Below are positions 1 to 8,716 of a DNA stretch of 64,000 bases, one piece after another; positions within the stretch are counted from its first letter, which is position 1, and each line of letters opens with the position of its first letter. The position numbers and the translations under genes were made by a program. The DNA is from DASQFQ01 sp963722815 (lineage in GTDB: Bacteria; Actinomycetota; Thermoleophilia; Solirubrobacterales; Solirubrobacteraceae), in NCBI GenBank assembly GCA_963722815.1, contig CAVROM010000003.1, positions 186,001-250,000 on the forward strand. Reading direction: 5' to 3'. The notes under the pieces are model-generated. The model ran no database searches. It worked only from the letters and a program-made list of their open reading frames with translations, and had not been told where the DNA came from.

Positions 1-413
1 CCGCCCCATTGCTCCGGCGCCATGTCGGCGAGGGTCTCCGAGAAGGTCCACTGGTGGCCGGCGAGGTCCTCCGCGTGGTACTGCCGCTCGCCGTACTCGA
101 AGTCGGTCGGCTCCATCAGGATCGTGGCGCCGTGCGCCCGCGCCTGCTCGCAATGCGCGCGGGCATCCTCCACCCGCACGAGCACCGAGCTCGTCGACTC
201 GCCGGGCCGCGGCGGGCGGCGGTCGTGGCGCACGTCGCCGATGATCATCGCCCCGTCGTCGCCGACCCGCATCTGCGCACGGTGGTCCTCGCCGATCCTC
301 ACGCGCTCGCGGAAGCCGAACGCCGCCTCGAGCCACGCCACCGCGGCTCGCACGTCCGGGTAGATGAGGACCGGGACGACGGTGGCGGAGGGGATGGAGC
401 GGTTCGGCTTCAA
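1..413 (-). CDS. VOC (glyoxalase/bleomycin resistance) family protein, partial
   Basis: A vicinal oxygen chelate fold protein that runs off the left edge, so about 137 codons are visible and the C-terminus is missing. It opens with a PVLIYPDV strand followed by AVAWLEAAFGF, the usual first beta-alpha unit of PhnB-like VOC proteins, and later shows ILMEPTDFEYGERQY and GHQWTFSETL, typical of the second module. The start is taken as TTG (413-411), which overlaps the TGA of the upstream luciferase-like gene as TTGA. No in-frame ATG or GTG occurs before the first conserved strand. The substrate cannot be told. The arrangement suggests translational coupling to the F420-type oxidoreductase upstream. 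Confidence 0.8.
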   Translation of the reverse strand, partial: MKPNRSIPSATVVPVLIYPDVRAAVAWLEAAFGFRERVRIGEDHRAQMRVGDDGAMIIGDVRHDRRPPRPGESTSSVLVRVEDARAHCEQARAHGATILMEPTDFEYGERQYHAEDLAGHQWTFSETLADMAPEQWG

Positions 414-1348
414 AACTGGGGCAGGATCTCCTTCGCCCAGGTGTCGAAGAACGCGTCCTGCTCGGGGCCGATCTGCTGCACGAACAGCTCGTCGACTCCT
501 GCGTCAGCGTACTCCCGCAGCGTCGCCGCATGCGCGTCGAGGTCCGGCCCCATCGGAGGCGAGAGAAGGTCGGGCGTGACCAGCTCGCAGGCCTGCTCGA
601 AGTGCGAGGGCGTGGGGAGGATCTGCGCGAGCTCGCCGGGGAGCGCCTCGTTCGGCCACAGCCGGTGCACCGTCTTGCGCGCCTCGTCCTCGCTGTCCAT
701 GAAGCAGACCTTGGTGCCCGCGTGGACCGGGCCCTTGCCGCCGCCGGAGCGGTACTGCTCGATCGCGTCCTTGTCCGGGGAGGTGGTCACGAAGCCGTCG
801 CCGATCTCGGCGGCGAGCGCGACCGCCTTCGGCCCGAAGCCGGAGATGAGGACGGGAAAGGACGATTCCGGCAGGTCGTAGACGCGCGCGTTCTCGACCG
901 TGTAGTGCTTGCCGCTGTGCGACTGCTGCCCGCCCTGCCACAGCGTGCGCATCACCTCGACCGCCTCGCGCAGCATCTCGAGCCGCACGTCCGCCTCCGG
1001 CCAGCGGTCGCCGAGGATGTGCTCGTTGAGCGCCTCGCCGCTGCCGACCCCGAGGTTGAAGCGCCCGCCGGTCATGACGGCGCTCGTGGCCGCCGCCTGA
1101 GCGATGATCGCGGGGTGGATGCGGACGGTGGGACAGGTGACGCCGGTGGTGACCGGCAGGTCGACGGCCTCGGCGAGCGCGCCGATGACGGACCACACGA
1201 ACGCGCTGTGGCCCTGCTCGTCGTTCCAGGGGTGGTAGTGGTCGGAGATCCAGAGCGCGTGGAAGCCCGCCTGCTCGGCCCGCTTGGCCTGCTCGACGAG
1301 ATCCCGGGGCCCGAACTCCTCACAGGAGAGAAAGCATCCGATCTGCAT
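410..1348 (-). CDS. F420-dependent LLM-class oxidoreductase (TIGR03557-like)
   Basis: 312-residue luciferase-like monooxygenase fold. The N-terminus MQIGCFLSCEEF is followed by QAKRAEQAGFHALWISDHYHPW, and then by GRFNLGVGSGEALNEHILGDRWP, which closely resembles the F420-dependent glucose-6-phosphate dehydrogenase-like subgroup. The full length is normal for the family. Members use deazaflavin F420 to oxidise or reduce small substrates in the cytoplasm, but the substrate is not predictable here. It is the first gene of a two-gene minus-strand unit with the VOC protein. It stands head to head with the EEP gene, with 17 bases between the start codons. Confidence 0.88.
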   Translation of the reverse strand: MQIGCFLSCEEFGPRDLVEQAKRAEQAGFHALWISDHYHPWNDEQGHSAFVWSVIGALAEAVDLPVTTGVTCPTVRIHPAIIAQAAATSAVMTGGRFNLGVGSGEALNEHILGDRWPEADVRLEMLREAVEVMRTLWQGGQQSHSGKHYTVENARVYDLPESSFPVLISGFGPKAVALAAEIGDGFVTTSPDKDAIEQYRSGGGKGPVHAGTKVCFMDSEDEARKTVHRLWPNEALPGELAQILPTPSHFEQACELVTPDLLSPPMGPDLDAHAATLREYADAGVDELFVQQIGPEQDAFFDTWAKEILPQF

Positions 1349-1365
1349 GGTGCGGTGCTCTACCC

Positions 1366-2142
1366 ATGAGGGTGGTGACGTGGAACGTCGCCGGGCGCGC
1401 GAGCCGGCAGGCCGAGCAGGCAGCCGTCGTCGTGGCGGTCGGCGCCGACCTCGTCGCCCTGCAGGAGGTCACGAAGCGCACGCTCCCGGCGTGGCTCGCC
1501 GCGCTGGAGGAGGCCGGCTACGCGCACCACGCCGACACGGTCGCGCTCGCGCCGCCGGAGCGCCGTCGCCCGCTCGGCGTGCTGACCGCCGCGCGCGAGC
1601 CGCTCACCGCGCTCGAGCCGCCCGCCGTGCCCTGGCCTGAGCGCATCCTCGTCACCGCCCACGGCGACCTCCAGCTGGTCAACCTGCACTCGCCGATCGC
1701 GCCCGCGCCGGAGCTGGCCAAGATCCGCACCCACGCGGCGGTCGCCGCCTACCTCGGTGCGCGGCCGCACTCCCCGCGCGTCCTCTGCGGCGACCTCAAC
1801 ACCCCCCGCCGCGAGCACGCCGACGGCAGCGTCCTCACGTTCGCCCACGCCTCGAGCGGCCGGCTGCGCCCCGAGCGCGGCGAGCGCTGGGACGCCGCCG
1901 AGCGCGCGCTCGTCCACACCCTGCGCGACGAGCACGGCTGGCTCGACGCGTTCCGCGCGCTGCACGGCTACGAGCACCGCGAGGCGAGCTGGACGTTCGC
2001 GCAGGACCGCGGCGGCTGGCGGCTCGACCACGTGCTCGTCCATGGCCTCACGCCGACAGCGGCGGCGTACGCACATGAATGGCGGAGAAACGGCCTCAGC
2101 GATCACGCCGCTCTCATCGTCGACCTGCGACGAGAGGGCTGA
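1366..2142 (+). CDS. endonuclease/exonuclease/phosphatase (EEP) family protein
   Basis: 258 residues with the EEP (DNase I-like) signature: MRVVTWNVAG at the start, LVALQEV (metal-binding Glu), LVNLHSPI, LCGDLNTPR (catalytic Asp-Asn) and the terminal GLSDHAALIVDL (Ser-Asp-His). All the catalytic motifs are present, so it is probably an active metal-dependent phosphodiesterase or nuclease. Whether it acts on DNA, lipid or a small molecule cannot be told. There is no signal peptide, so it is likely cytoplasmic. The ATG start fits the first beta strand. Confidence 0.85.
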   Translation: MRVVTWNVAGRASRQAEQAAVVVAVGADLVALQEVTKRTLPAWLAALEEAGYAHHADTVALAPPERRRPLGVLTAAREPLTALEPPAVPWPERILVTAHGDLQLVNLHSPIAPAPELAKIRTHAAVAAYLGARPHSPRVLCGDLNTPRREHADGSVLTFAHASSGRLRPERGERWDAAERALVHTLRDEHGWLDAFRALHGYEHREASWTFAQDRGGWRLDHVLVHGLTPTAAAYAHEWRRNGLSDHAALIVDLRREG

Positions 2143-2177
2143 CGCAGGCGACCGCTTCGCCGCCTCGGTGGAGCGCG

Positions 2178-2183
2178 TAGGCT
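2178..2183 (+). promoter_or_regulatory. candidate -10 box TAGGCT, leaderless start
   Basis: TAGGCT (TANNNT-type -10) lies nine bases upstream of the ATG at 2193, so transcription would begin at or next to the start codon. No Shine-Dalgarno sequence lies in the gap. Confidence 0.5.
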
Positions 2184-2192
2184 GCACCGCCG

Positions 2193-2870
2193 ATGGAGAC
2201 CTTCCGCCGCCTCCTGCCCACGCCGGCGGAGGGCCTCAGCGCCGAGGACGTGGCCGCCGAGGTCCCCGGACCCGCCCCCGCCGAGCGCCCGTTCGTGTTC
2301 CTGAACATGATCGCCACCGCCGACGGGCGCGCGACGGTCGAGGGCCGCACCGCGCCGATCGCCAACCGCGCCGACTACGAGCTCTTCCAAGCGCTGCGCC
2401 CCCGCACCGACGCGGTGATGGTCGGCGCCGAGACGATCCGGGTCGAGGGCTATGGGCCGATGGAACAGCTGGCCGTCGTGGTGACGCGCGCCGTCGAGCT
2501 GCCCACCGAGACCGGGCTGCTCGCGGCGCCGGAGAACCGCGTCGTGATCGTCACGCCCTCACCCGACGCCGAGCTGCCGCCGTGCGCGGCCAGCGTCACG
2601 TACCTGCGCGAGCCCGACCTCGCCACCGCGCTGCGCCGGCTGCGCGACGAGCATGGCGTGAACTCGATCGACTGCGAGGGCGGGCCCGGCCTCAACGGCA
2701 GCCTCATCCCTGCCGGGCTCGTCGACGAGCTGCACCTCGTGATCGCCGCCAAGCTCGCCGGCGGGCCGGACCCGCTGACCGTCTACAGCGGCCCGGCGGC
2801 GGCCGATCTCAGCCTGCTCTCGCTGCACGAGTCGGGCGGCTACCTGTTCCTGCGCTACGGCGTCGGCTGA
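2193..2870 (+). CDS. dihydrofolate reductase / RibD C-terminal domain family protein
   Basis: 225 residues of the RibD_C fold. Visible motifs are PFVFLNMIATADGRATV (substrate strand), LRPRTDAVMVGAETIRVEGYG, VIVTPSPD, and the GGPGLNGSLIPAGLVDELHLVIAAKLAGG block that forms the NADPH site in 5-amino-6-ribosylaminouracil reductases. There is no deaminase domain, so it is a stand-alone reductase. Possible roles are riboflavin/F420 precursor reduction or an unrelated pyrimidine-like reduction; no other rib gene is nearby to support the former. Confidence 0.85.
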   Translation: METFRRLLPTPAEGLSAEDVAAEVPGPAPAERPFVFLNMIATADGRATVEGRTAPIANRADYELFQALRPRTDAVMVGAETIRVEGYGPMEQLAVVVTRAVELPTETGLLAAPENRVVIVTPSPDAELPPCAASVTYLREPDLATALRRLRDEHGVNSIDCEGGPGLNGSLIPAGLVDELHLVIAAKLAGGPDPLTVYSGPAAADLSLLSLHESGGYLFLRYGVG

Positions 2871-2923
2871 TCAGCGGGCCGCGACCAGCGCCCGCCGGGA
2901 GGCGACGCCGAGCTCCGGGCGCT

Positions 2924-2929
2924 TAGGCT
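2924..2929 (+). promoter_or_regulatory. candidate -10 box TAGGCT
   Basis: Same hexamer as at 2178, here eleven bases upstream of the ATG at 2941. It fits a leaderless or near-leaderless transcript of the hydrolase-cyclase gene. Confidence 0.45.
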
Positions 2930-2940
2930 GGCGCGCATCC

Positions 2941-4266
2941 ATGCCCGCGCTGCCCCGGACCCGCTACGCCCGCAACGGCGACATCGCGCTCGCGTACGAG
3001 GTCGCAGGCGACGGGCCGCACGACATCCTGCTGATCAACTCGTGGGTGTCGCAGATGGAGCACCTGTGGACCGAGCCCCGGCTCGCGGCGATGTTCGCCC
3101 GTCTGACCTCGTTCGCGCGCCTCGTCCAGTTCGACCGCCGCGGCAGCGGGATGTCCGACCGCGTGCCGCCAGCGCCGCTCGAGGAGCAGATGGACGACGT
3201 GCTCGCCGTGCTCGACGCGGCCGGCTGCGAGCGCCCGACGGTGCTGGCGGAGACGGAGGGCACGGCGCTCGCCTGCCTGTTCGCGGCCACCCACCCCGAG
3301 CGCGTGCGCTCGCTGGCGCTGTTCGCGCCGATCCCGCGCATCACGGCCGCGCCGGACTACCCGTGGGCGCACGATCCCACCCGGCGAGAGACGTTCATCG
3401 AGCGCAGCGTCCGTGGCTGGGGGGAGGGCGTGACGCTCGACGCCACCGCGCCCGCCTTCTCGGGTCACGCCCAGCTGCGCGCATGGTTCGGGCGCATGGA
3501 GCGGCTCGCGGTCGGGCCGGCCGCGGTCGAGCCGGCCATGCGCGTGATCGGCGAGACCGACGTGCGCGACATCCTGCCCCTGATCCGCGTTCCGACCCTC
3601 CTCCTGCGCCGCGAGCGCGACGAGCGGATCGACCGCCGCCACGCCGAGTACGTCCGCGACCGCGTGCCGGGGGCCCACTTCGTCGAGCTGCCGGGCAGGG
3701 AGAGCATCCTCTTCCTCGACGACATCGAGCCGCTGGTGGACGAGCTCGAGGAGCTCGTCACCGGCACGCGCGCCACCCGTCCGCCCGAGCGGGTGCTGGC
3801 GACCGTCCTCTTCACGGACATCGTCGGCTCGACCGAGCGCGCGTCCGAGGTCGGCGACCGCGCCTGGCGCGAGCTGCTCGACGCCCACCACGCGCTCGTC
3901 CGCGCCGAGCTCGACGCGCACGGCGGCGACGAGATCAACATGATGGGCGACGGCTTCCTCGCCACCTTCGACGGGCCGGCGCGGGCGGTGCGCTGCGCGC
4001 TGCGCATCGCCGAGCGCTCGGGCGGCGCCGGCGCCCCGATCCGCGCGGGCGTCCACACCGGCGAGTGCGAGCGCGTGGGCAGCGACGTCGCGGGGATCGC
4101 GGTCCACATTGCGGCGCGCGTGATGGGCGAGGCGGGCGCGGGCGAGGTGCTCGTGTCGCGCACCGTCACCGATCTGGTGGCGGGCTCGGGCCTGGGCTTC
4201 GAGCCGCGCGGCCCGCGCGCGCTGCGCGGCGTGCCCGGCGAGTGGGAGCTGTTTCAGGCCACCTGA
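2941..4266 (+). CDS. alpha/beta-hydrolase fused to class III nucleotidyl cyclase domain
   Basis: 441 residues. Residues 1-270 are an alpha/beta-hydrolase fold. Residues 285-440 are an adenylate/guanylate cyclase domain starting TVLFTDIVGST. Metal ligands D293 and D337 (MGDGF) are kept and so is R393 in the VHIAARV motif. The usual transition-state Asn is His389, and the Lys that reads the base is Asn333. The hydrolase nucleophile elbow reads AETEGT, with Thr105 where Ser is expected. Such fusions are common in actinobacteria and are thought to sense a small ligand through the hydrolase fold. The substitutions leave both activities uncertain. The 3' end overlaps the convergent RidA gene. Confidence 0.85.
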   Translation: MPALPRTRYARNGDIALAYEVAGDGPHDILLINSWVSQMEHLWTEPRLAAMFARLTSFARLVQFDRRGSGMSDRVPPAPLEEQMDDVLAVLDAAGCERPTVLAETEGTALACLFAATHPERVRSLALFAPIPRITAAPDYPWAHDPTRRETFIERSVRGWGEGVTLDATAPAFSGHAQLRAWFGRMERLAVGPAAVEPAMRVIGETDVRDILPLIRVPTLLLRRERDERIDRRHAEYVRDRVPGAHFVELPGRESILFLDDIEPLVDELEELVTGTRATRPPERVLATVLFTDIVGSTERASEVGDRAWRELLDAHHALVRAELDAHGGDEINMMGDGFLATFDGPARAVRCALRIAERSGGAGAPIRAGVHTGECERVGSDVAGIAVHIAARVMGEAGAGEVLVSRTVTDLVAGSGLGFEPRGPRALRGVPGEWELFQAT

Positions 4267-4640
4267 GCCTCGACCTCGACCTCGACGCGCCAGCGCGGGT
4301 CGAGCAGGCCGGCGACGACCACCATCGTGGCGGCCGGCCGGACCGCCTCGAAGTACGCGTTGTGGGCGCGGCCCACGGCCTCCCAGTCGGCCGCGTCGAG
4401 CAGGTACATGCGCGTGCGCACGACGTCGCGCAGCGCCGCGTCGAGCTCGCTCAGCGCGATCCCCGCGACCTTGAACGCGCGCATCGCCTGGTTGAAGACG
4501 TCGGGGTCGCAGGATCCGTCGGGCCACACCGGCCCGGTCCCCGACACCAGCACGCGGTCGCCGGCCCGGACCGCGCGCGAGAAGCCGATCGGGCCCTCGA
4601 ACGGCGAGTCGGAGGTCGCCCGCCGGCGCTCATCCGCCAT
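4254..4640 (-). CDS. RidA family (YjgF/UK114) protein
   Basis: 128 residues. Family marks are FSRAVRAGDRVLVSGTGPVWPDG near the N-terminus, DVVRTRMYLLDAADWEAVGRAHNAYF in the middle, and PAATMVVVAGLLDPRWRVEVE, where Arg and Glu sit at the expected active-site positions. RidA proteins hydrolyse reactive enamine/imine intermediates; other members of the family act in catabolic pathways. It is the last gene of a tightly coupled minus-strand run and overlaps the aldehyde dehydrogenase stop by 11 bases. This suggests a helper role in the same pathway. Confidence 0.88.
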   Translation of the reverse strand: MADERRRATSDSPFEGPIGFSRAVRAGDRVLVSGTGPVWPDGSCDPDVFNQAMRAFKVAGIALSELDAALRDVVRTRMYLLDAADWEAVGRAHNAYFEAVRPAATMVVVAGLLDPRWRVEVEVEAQVA

Positions 4641-6084
4641 ACGGGTACCACCAGTCCTTCGGCGCCAGCTCGGACTCGATGTGGACGTGCTTGGTCTCCT
4701 GGAACGCCTCGAGCCCCTCCTGGCCGAGCTCGCGTCCGAGCCCCGACTGCTTGTAGCCGCCGAACGGCCCCGCGTCGTTGTCGGTCAGCGGGTCGTTGAT
4801 CCAGACCGTGCCGGCCTTCAGCTCGCGCATGCAGCGGAAGATGGTCTTGAGGTCGCGCGTGTAGACGTTGGCGCCGAGCCCGAAGCGCGTCGAGTTGGCG
4901 AGCTCGATCGCCTCGTCGAGCGAACGCACCGGCACGATCGGCGCGACCGGGCCGAACGTCTCCTCGGAGAGCAGCGCGGTCGAGGCGGCCGCGCCGGTCA
5001 CCACCGTGGGCGCGAGGTAGTAGCCGCGATCGAGGCCCGCGTGGTCGCCGCCGAACACGATCTCGGCGCCGTCGCCGACCGCCGCCTCGAGCTGGCGCTC
5101 GACCTTCGCGCGCTGGGCCGCGGAGACCATCGGGCCGAGGTCGGTCTGGTCGTCGAGCGGGTCGCCGACGCGCAGCGAGCGCGCGTGCTCGACGAACGCG
5201 GAGAGGAAGTCGTCGTAGACCGAGTGATCGACGTAGAAGCGCTCCGCCGACGTGCACACCTGGCCCGCGTTGAGGTACGCAGCCCACGCGCCGCCGCGCG
5301 CGGCGACCTCGATCTCGGCCGCGACGTCGGAGCAGACGATGAACGGGTCCTTGCCGCCGAGCTCGAGGTTGATCCGCGCGACGCGGTCGATGCACACGTG
5401 CGCGATCTTCTGGCCGGTCTCGACCGAGCCGGTGAACGCCACGCAGTCGACCCGCGGGTCCTCGACGATGCGCGCGCCGACGTCGCCGCCGCCCGGCACG
5501 ATGTTGACGACCCCCGGCGGGAGCGCCTCGAAGCAGTCGGCGAGCGCGAGCGTCGAGAGCGGCGTCAGCTCCGACGGCTTGCAGACGGAGGCGTTGCCGG
5601 CCGCCAGCGCGGGCGCAAGCTTCCACGCCAGCAGCAGCAACGGGTAGTTCCACGGCACGATGCAGGCGACGACGCCCATCGGCTCCTTGACCACCAGCGC
5701 GAGCTGCGACGACTCGATCGGCGGGATCACGCGGCCCGCGAAGTTGCGGCCCATCTCGGCGTAGTAGTCGAACGCGGCCGCGGTCCAGCCGACCTCGTCG
5801 GCGTTCTCGACCCGCGGCTTGCCGCCCTCGCGCGTCATCGTCTCGGCGAGCTCGTCGGTCTTCGCGCGGATGCGGATCGCGACCTCGTGCAGCAGCTCGC
5901 CGCGCTCGAGCGCCGGCGTGGCCGCCCACGCGCGAGCGCCGTCGCGCGCCGCCGCGATCGCCGCATCGACCTGATCCTCCGAGGGGAGGGCGACGGTCTC
6001 GAACACCTCGGCGAGCGCGGGGTTCTCGATCTCGAGCGCCGCGCCGTCGCCCGCGACGAGCTCCCCGCCGATCAGGAGCTTCAC
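4630..6084 (-). CDS. aldehyde dehydrogenase family protein
   Basis: 484-residue NAD(P)-dependent aldehyde dehydrogenase. The sequence shows IVPWNYPLLLLAWKLAPAL (cofactor site), FTGSVETG, LELGGKDP (general base Glu), NAGQVCTSAERF (catalytic Cys) and FGPVAPIVPV. The length is standard. The start is taken as GTG at 6084, overlapping the esterase stop as GTGA; a second in-frame GTG lies three codons upstream. Neighbours (secreted hydrolase, RidA) suggest oxidation of an aldehyde released from an ester or imine, but the substrate is unknown. Confidence 0.88.
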   Translation of the reverse strand: MKLLIGGELVAGDGAALEIENPALAEVFETVALPSEDQVDAAIAAARDGARAWAATPALERGELLHEVAIRIRAKTDELAETMTREGGKPRVENADEVGWTAAAFDYYAEMGRNFAGRVIPPIESSQLALVVKEPMGVVACIVPWNYPLLLLAWKLAPALAAGNASVCKPSELTPLSTLALADCFEALPPGVVNIVPGGGDVGARIVEDPRVDCVAFTGSVETGQKIAHVCIDRVARINLELGGKDPFIVCSDVAAEIEVAARGGAWAAYLNAGQVCTSAERFYVDHSVYDDFLSAFVEHARSLRVGDPLDDQTDLGPMVSAAQRAKVERQLEAAVGDGAEIVFGGDHAGLDRGYYLAPTVVTGAAASTALLSEETFGPVAPIVPVRSLDEAIELANSTRFGLGANVYTRDLKTIFRCMRELKAGTVWINDPLTDNDAGPFGGYKQSGLGRELGQEGLEAFQETKHVHIESELAPKDWWYPYGG

Positions 6085-7370
6085 CTCAGCCACGGGACCA
6101 CGGTCTTGAGGAACCGGCTCTTGCCGGGCGCCGACGTGAGCGGGTCGAGGTGCGAGTTGACGCCCGCGGCGTTCACCAGCTTCACCTTCGGCGCCGGGAT
6201 GTGCGAGGCCGCCACCAGCCGCCGCGCCCCGCGCAGCACGCGCCCGCGCGAGAGGCTGGTCTGGATGGCGTACAGCGGCACGTCGATCCCGCGCTTGTGC
6301 CACAACCTGAGGTGCAGGGAGTTCGCCGCCGCGTTGCGGCTCATCGTGCCCGCGGCCTGCACGTCGAGCGAGAGCCGCTTCGGGAAGTACCACTCGGCCG
6401 CGTCGACCGGCGAGCGGCCGAACAGCTTCGCGACGTTCTCGATCGGCGTCACGTCGCCGTTCTGCCACGGCCGCGGGTCGCCGCTCGTCGCGAGCGCGCC
6501 CGCGCGCACGTGGATCAGCGACAGCAGGGCCGGCGAGGTGGACTCGTCGAACGCGTAGCCGAGCGCGCCTTCGTTGGTGGCCGGGACCGGCGCTTTCAGT
6601 GCCCGCGGGATCGCCGGGTAGTCGATGAACGTCGCGCGCGCGTCGGGCAGCACCTTCGCGTACAGGCCGGCGAGGTCGGAGAAGACGCCGGCCGCCCACG
6701 GCACGCCGATGCCGAGCAGGTCGAGGAACGGGTCGCCCGTGCGCAGCGCGGCGACCCGCTGCTTCACGTCCGCCAGCTTCGGCGGCGCGAGCGTGCCGAG
6801 CAACCCGCCGTCGATCAGCACGAGCCCGGAGAGGTCGCGGAAGCCGGGGCGGCCCTTGAAGTCCCACGCCGCGTAGGCGACCGCCGTCGACGCGCCGAGC
6901 GAGTGCCCGCCGAGGATGACCTTGCGCCCGCCGCGGCGCGCGCGCTTCACCACCGCGCGCAGGTCCTCGAGCGCCAGCTTCAGCCCCCAGTCGCGGGCGA
7001 ACGGCGCCGACGCCGGCACGAACCCGCCGCCCCCGAGGTAGTACTCGAACGCCGCGTCGGGGTTGCCGCTCGCGAAGCCGCCGTGGTCCTCGAGCGCGTG
7101 CGAGCGGCGGTCATAGGCCCACACCTGCAGCCCCTTCACGCGCTTGACGATCTCAGGCCCGACGAGCGAGAAGTCGCCGGCGCCGCCCTGCGTGCCGGGG
7201 ACGAGGATCAGCACGCGCTTGGCCGACGCCGGGCCGAAGCGCTCGTAGCTCACGCGGTCATAGCGCGCCGGCCCCGGCCCGGAGGCGCCGCGGACGCTCA
7301 CCACCGTCCCCGCCGAGGCGAGCGCCGGCAGCAGGAGCAGCGACAGGACGGCGAGGAGGACGGCTCTCAC
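6081..7370 (-). CDS. secreted alpha/beta-hydrolase (esterase/lipase-like)
   Basis: 429 residues from GTG 7370, which overlaps the DedA stop as GTGA. The N-terminus MRAVLLAVLSLLLLPALASAG is a clear Sec signal peptide. The mature part is an alpha/beta-hydrolase: VLILVPGTQGGAGDF (oxyanion loop), VWAYDRRSH and the nucleophile elbow ILGGHSLGAS. A C-terminal VNSHLDPL segment is likely to carry the catalytic His. It probably acts outside the membrane on an ester or lipid. Upstream in-frame sequence is only the shadow of dedA. Confidence 0.82.
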   Translation of the reverse strand: MRAVLLAVLSLLLLPALASAGTVVSVRGASGPGPARYDRVSYERFGPASAKRVLILVPGTQGGAGDFSLVGPEIVKRVKGLQVWAYDRRSHALEDHGGFASGNPDAAFEYYLGGGGFVPASAPFARDWGLKLALEDLRAVVKRARRGGRKVILGGHSLGASTAVAYAAWDFKGRPGFRDLSGLVLIDGGLLGTLAPPKLADVKQRVAALRTGDPFLDLLGIGVPWAAGVFSDLAGLYAKVLPDARATFIDYPAIPRALKAPVPATNEGALGYAFDESTSPALLSLIHVRAGALATSGDPRPWQNGDVTPIENVAKLFGRSPVDAAEWYFPKRLSLDVQAAGTMSRNAAANSLHLRLWHKRGIDVPLYAIQTSLSRGRVLRGARRLVAASHIPAPKVKLVNAAGVNSHLDPLTSAPGKSRFLKTVVPWLR

Positions 7371-7966
7371 GGCCGCGCACGGTACTGCTTGCCGACCTGC
7401 CGCCGCCAGACCACGAACGCGATGATCGCCACCACGGTCAGCCCCGCGGCGACCGGCCCGGCGACGGAGATGAACTTCTCGGCCACGTCCCCCAGCGCGT
7501 AGACCGCGAAGCCCACGCCGGCCGCCCACACGATCCCGCCGAGCGCGTTCCAGAACAGGAACGTCGGCCAGCTCATCTTGTTCATCCCCGCCAGCCACGC
7601 CGACGCGATCCGCAGCCCCGCGACCCAGCGCCCGAGGAAGACCGCCTTCGGCCCGTGCTTCTCGAAGAACGGCTCGCCGTGCTCGATGATCCGCAGGCGG
7701 TGATCGTGGAACGGCCCCGGGCGGAGGAACAGCCGCCGCCCGCCATGGCGCCCGATCGCGAAGCCGACGTTGTCGCCGATGATCGCCGCCGCCGCCGCGA
7801 TCGCCACCAGCGGCACGATCGACAGCTGCCCGTCGTGCGCGAGCAGCGCCGCTGCGATCAGCGCGGTCTCGCCCGGCACCGGGATGCCCATCGTCTCGAC
7901 CGCGATCAGCGCGAAGACGGCGGCATAGCCGACATGCGGGGGGATGTCGACGATCGCCGCGACCAT
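7367..7966 (-). CDS. DedA family membrane protein
   Basis: 199 residues with the DedA/SNARE-associated layout: YAAVFALIAVETMGIPVPGETALIAAALLA at the N-terminus, FAIGRHGGRRLFLRPG, FFEKHGPKAVFLGRWVAGLRIASAWLAGMNKM, and two C-terminal membrane segments. The F.GR..PG.R-type motif is present as FLGRWVAGLR. DedA proteins are linked to phospholipid scrambling and envelope homeostasis. It precedes the secreted esterase with a four-base overlap. Confidence 0.9.
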   Translation of the reverse strand: MVAAIVDIPPHVGYAAVFALIAVETMGIPVPGETALIAAALLAHDGQLSIVPLVAIAAAAAIIGDNVGFAIGRHGGRRLFLRPGPFHDHRLRIIEHGEPFFEKHGPKAVFLGRWVAGLRIASAWLAGMNKMSWPTFLFWNALGGIVWAAGVGFAVYALGDVAEKFISVAGPVAAGLTVVAIIAFVVWRRQVGKQYRARP

Positions 7967-7976
7967 CCTGGTCAGG

Positions 7977-8646
7977 CTACGTGCCGCGGCCCGGGATGGC
8001 TACACCGGATTCGTAGGCGAGCACCACCGCCTGGACCCGATCCCGCAGCCCGAGCTTCATCAGCATGCGCGCGACGTGCGTCTTCACGGTCGTCTCGCTG
8101 ACGACCAGCTCGTTCGCGATCTCCGCGTTCGAGAGCCCGCGCGCGATCAGCTTGAAGACCTCGAGCTCGCGCGCGGTCAGCTCGTCGAGGCCGGGCGGGG
8201 CCTCGGGGATCGCGGGCGCGACCTCGGCGAACTCCTCGATCAGCCGGCGCGTGATCGAGGGCGCGAGCAGCGCCTCGCCGCCGGCCACGATGCGGATGCC
8301 CTCGGCGAGCTGCTCGGGCGGGACGTCCTTGAGCAGGAAGCCGCTGGCGCCGGCGCGCAAGCGCCTCGTAGACGTACTCGTTGAGGTCGAAGGTGGTCAG
8401 CATGATCACGCGCGTCGGCGAGTCGTCCTCGCGCGCGGCGACCACGCGGCGGGTCGCCTCGATGCCGTCGAGCTCCGGCATGCGGATGTCCATCAGCACG
8501 ACCTCGGGCTTCAGCCGCCGCGCCATGTCAACCGCCTGCACGCCGTCGACGGCTTCGCCGACCACCTCGATGTCGTCCTCGGCGTCCAAGATCATCTTGA
8601 AGCCGGCGCGGACGAGCGCCTGGTCGTCGGCGATCATGATGCGCAC
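7977..8646 (-). pseudogene. NarL/LuxR-type response regulator, one frameshift
   Basis: Start GTG 8646. The receiver domain runs MRIMIADDQALVRAGF, VVLMDIRMPELDG (phospho-Asp) to TTFDLNEYVYEAL. Near 8355-8362 the reading frame moves by one base. The continuation in the new frame is RAGASGFLLKDVPPEQLAEG plus a LuxR HTH (LTARELEVFKLIARGLSNAEIA, TTVKTHVARMLMKL). Removing one T from the CTTGCGC string restores a normal regulator of about 220 residues. This may be a sequencing error or a real lesion. No histidine kinase is found; upstream lies only a broken permease. It sits ten bases ahead of dedA. Confidence 0.8.
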
Positions 8647-8716
8647 GCTCAGCCCAGACCGCGCGCCGAGAGCGGCGGCCACGGGCTCGTCGGCATGCGC
8701 GAGCGCGTTCGCGTGA

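Noticed and set aside
6084..6867. Long upstream extension of the aldehyde dehydrogenase frame
   Set aside because: It is antisense-like shadow sequence within the secreted esterase gene; the family fold begins at KLLIGGELV.
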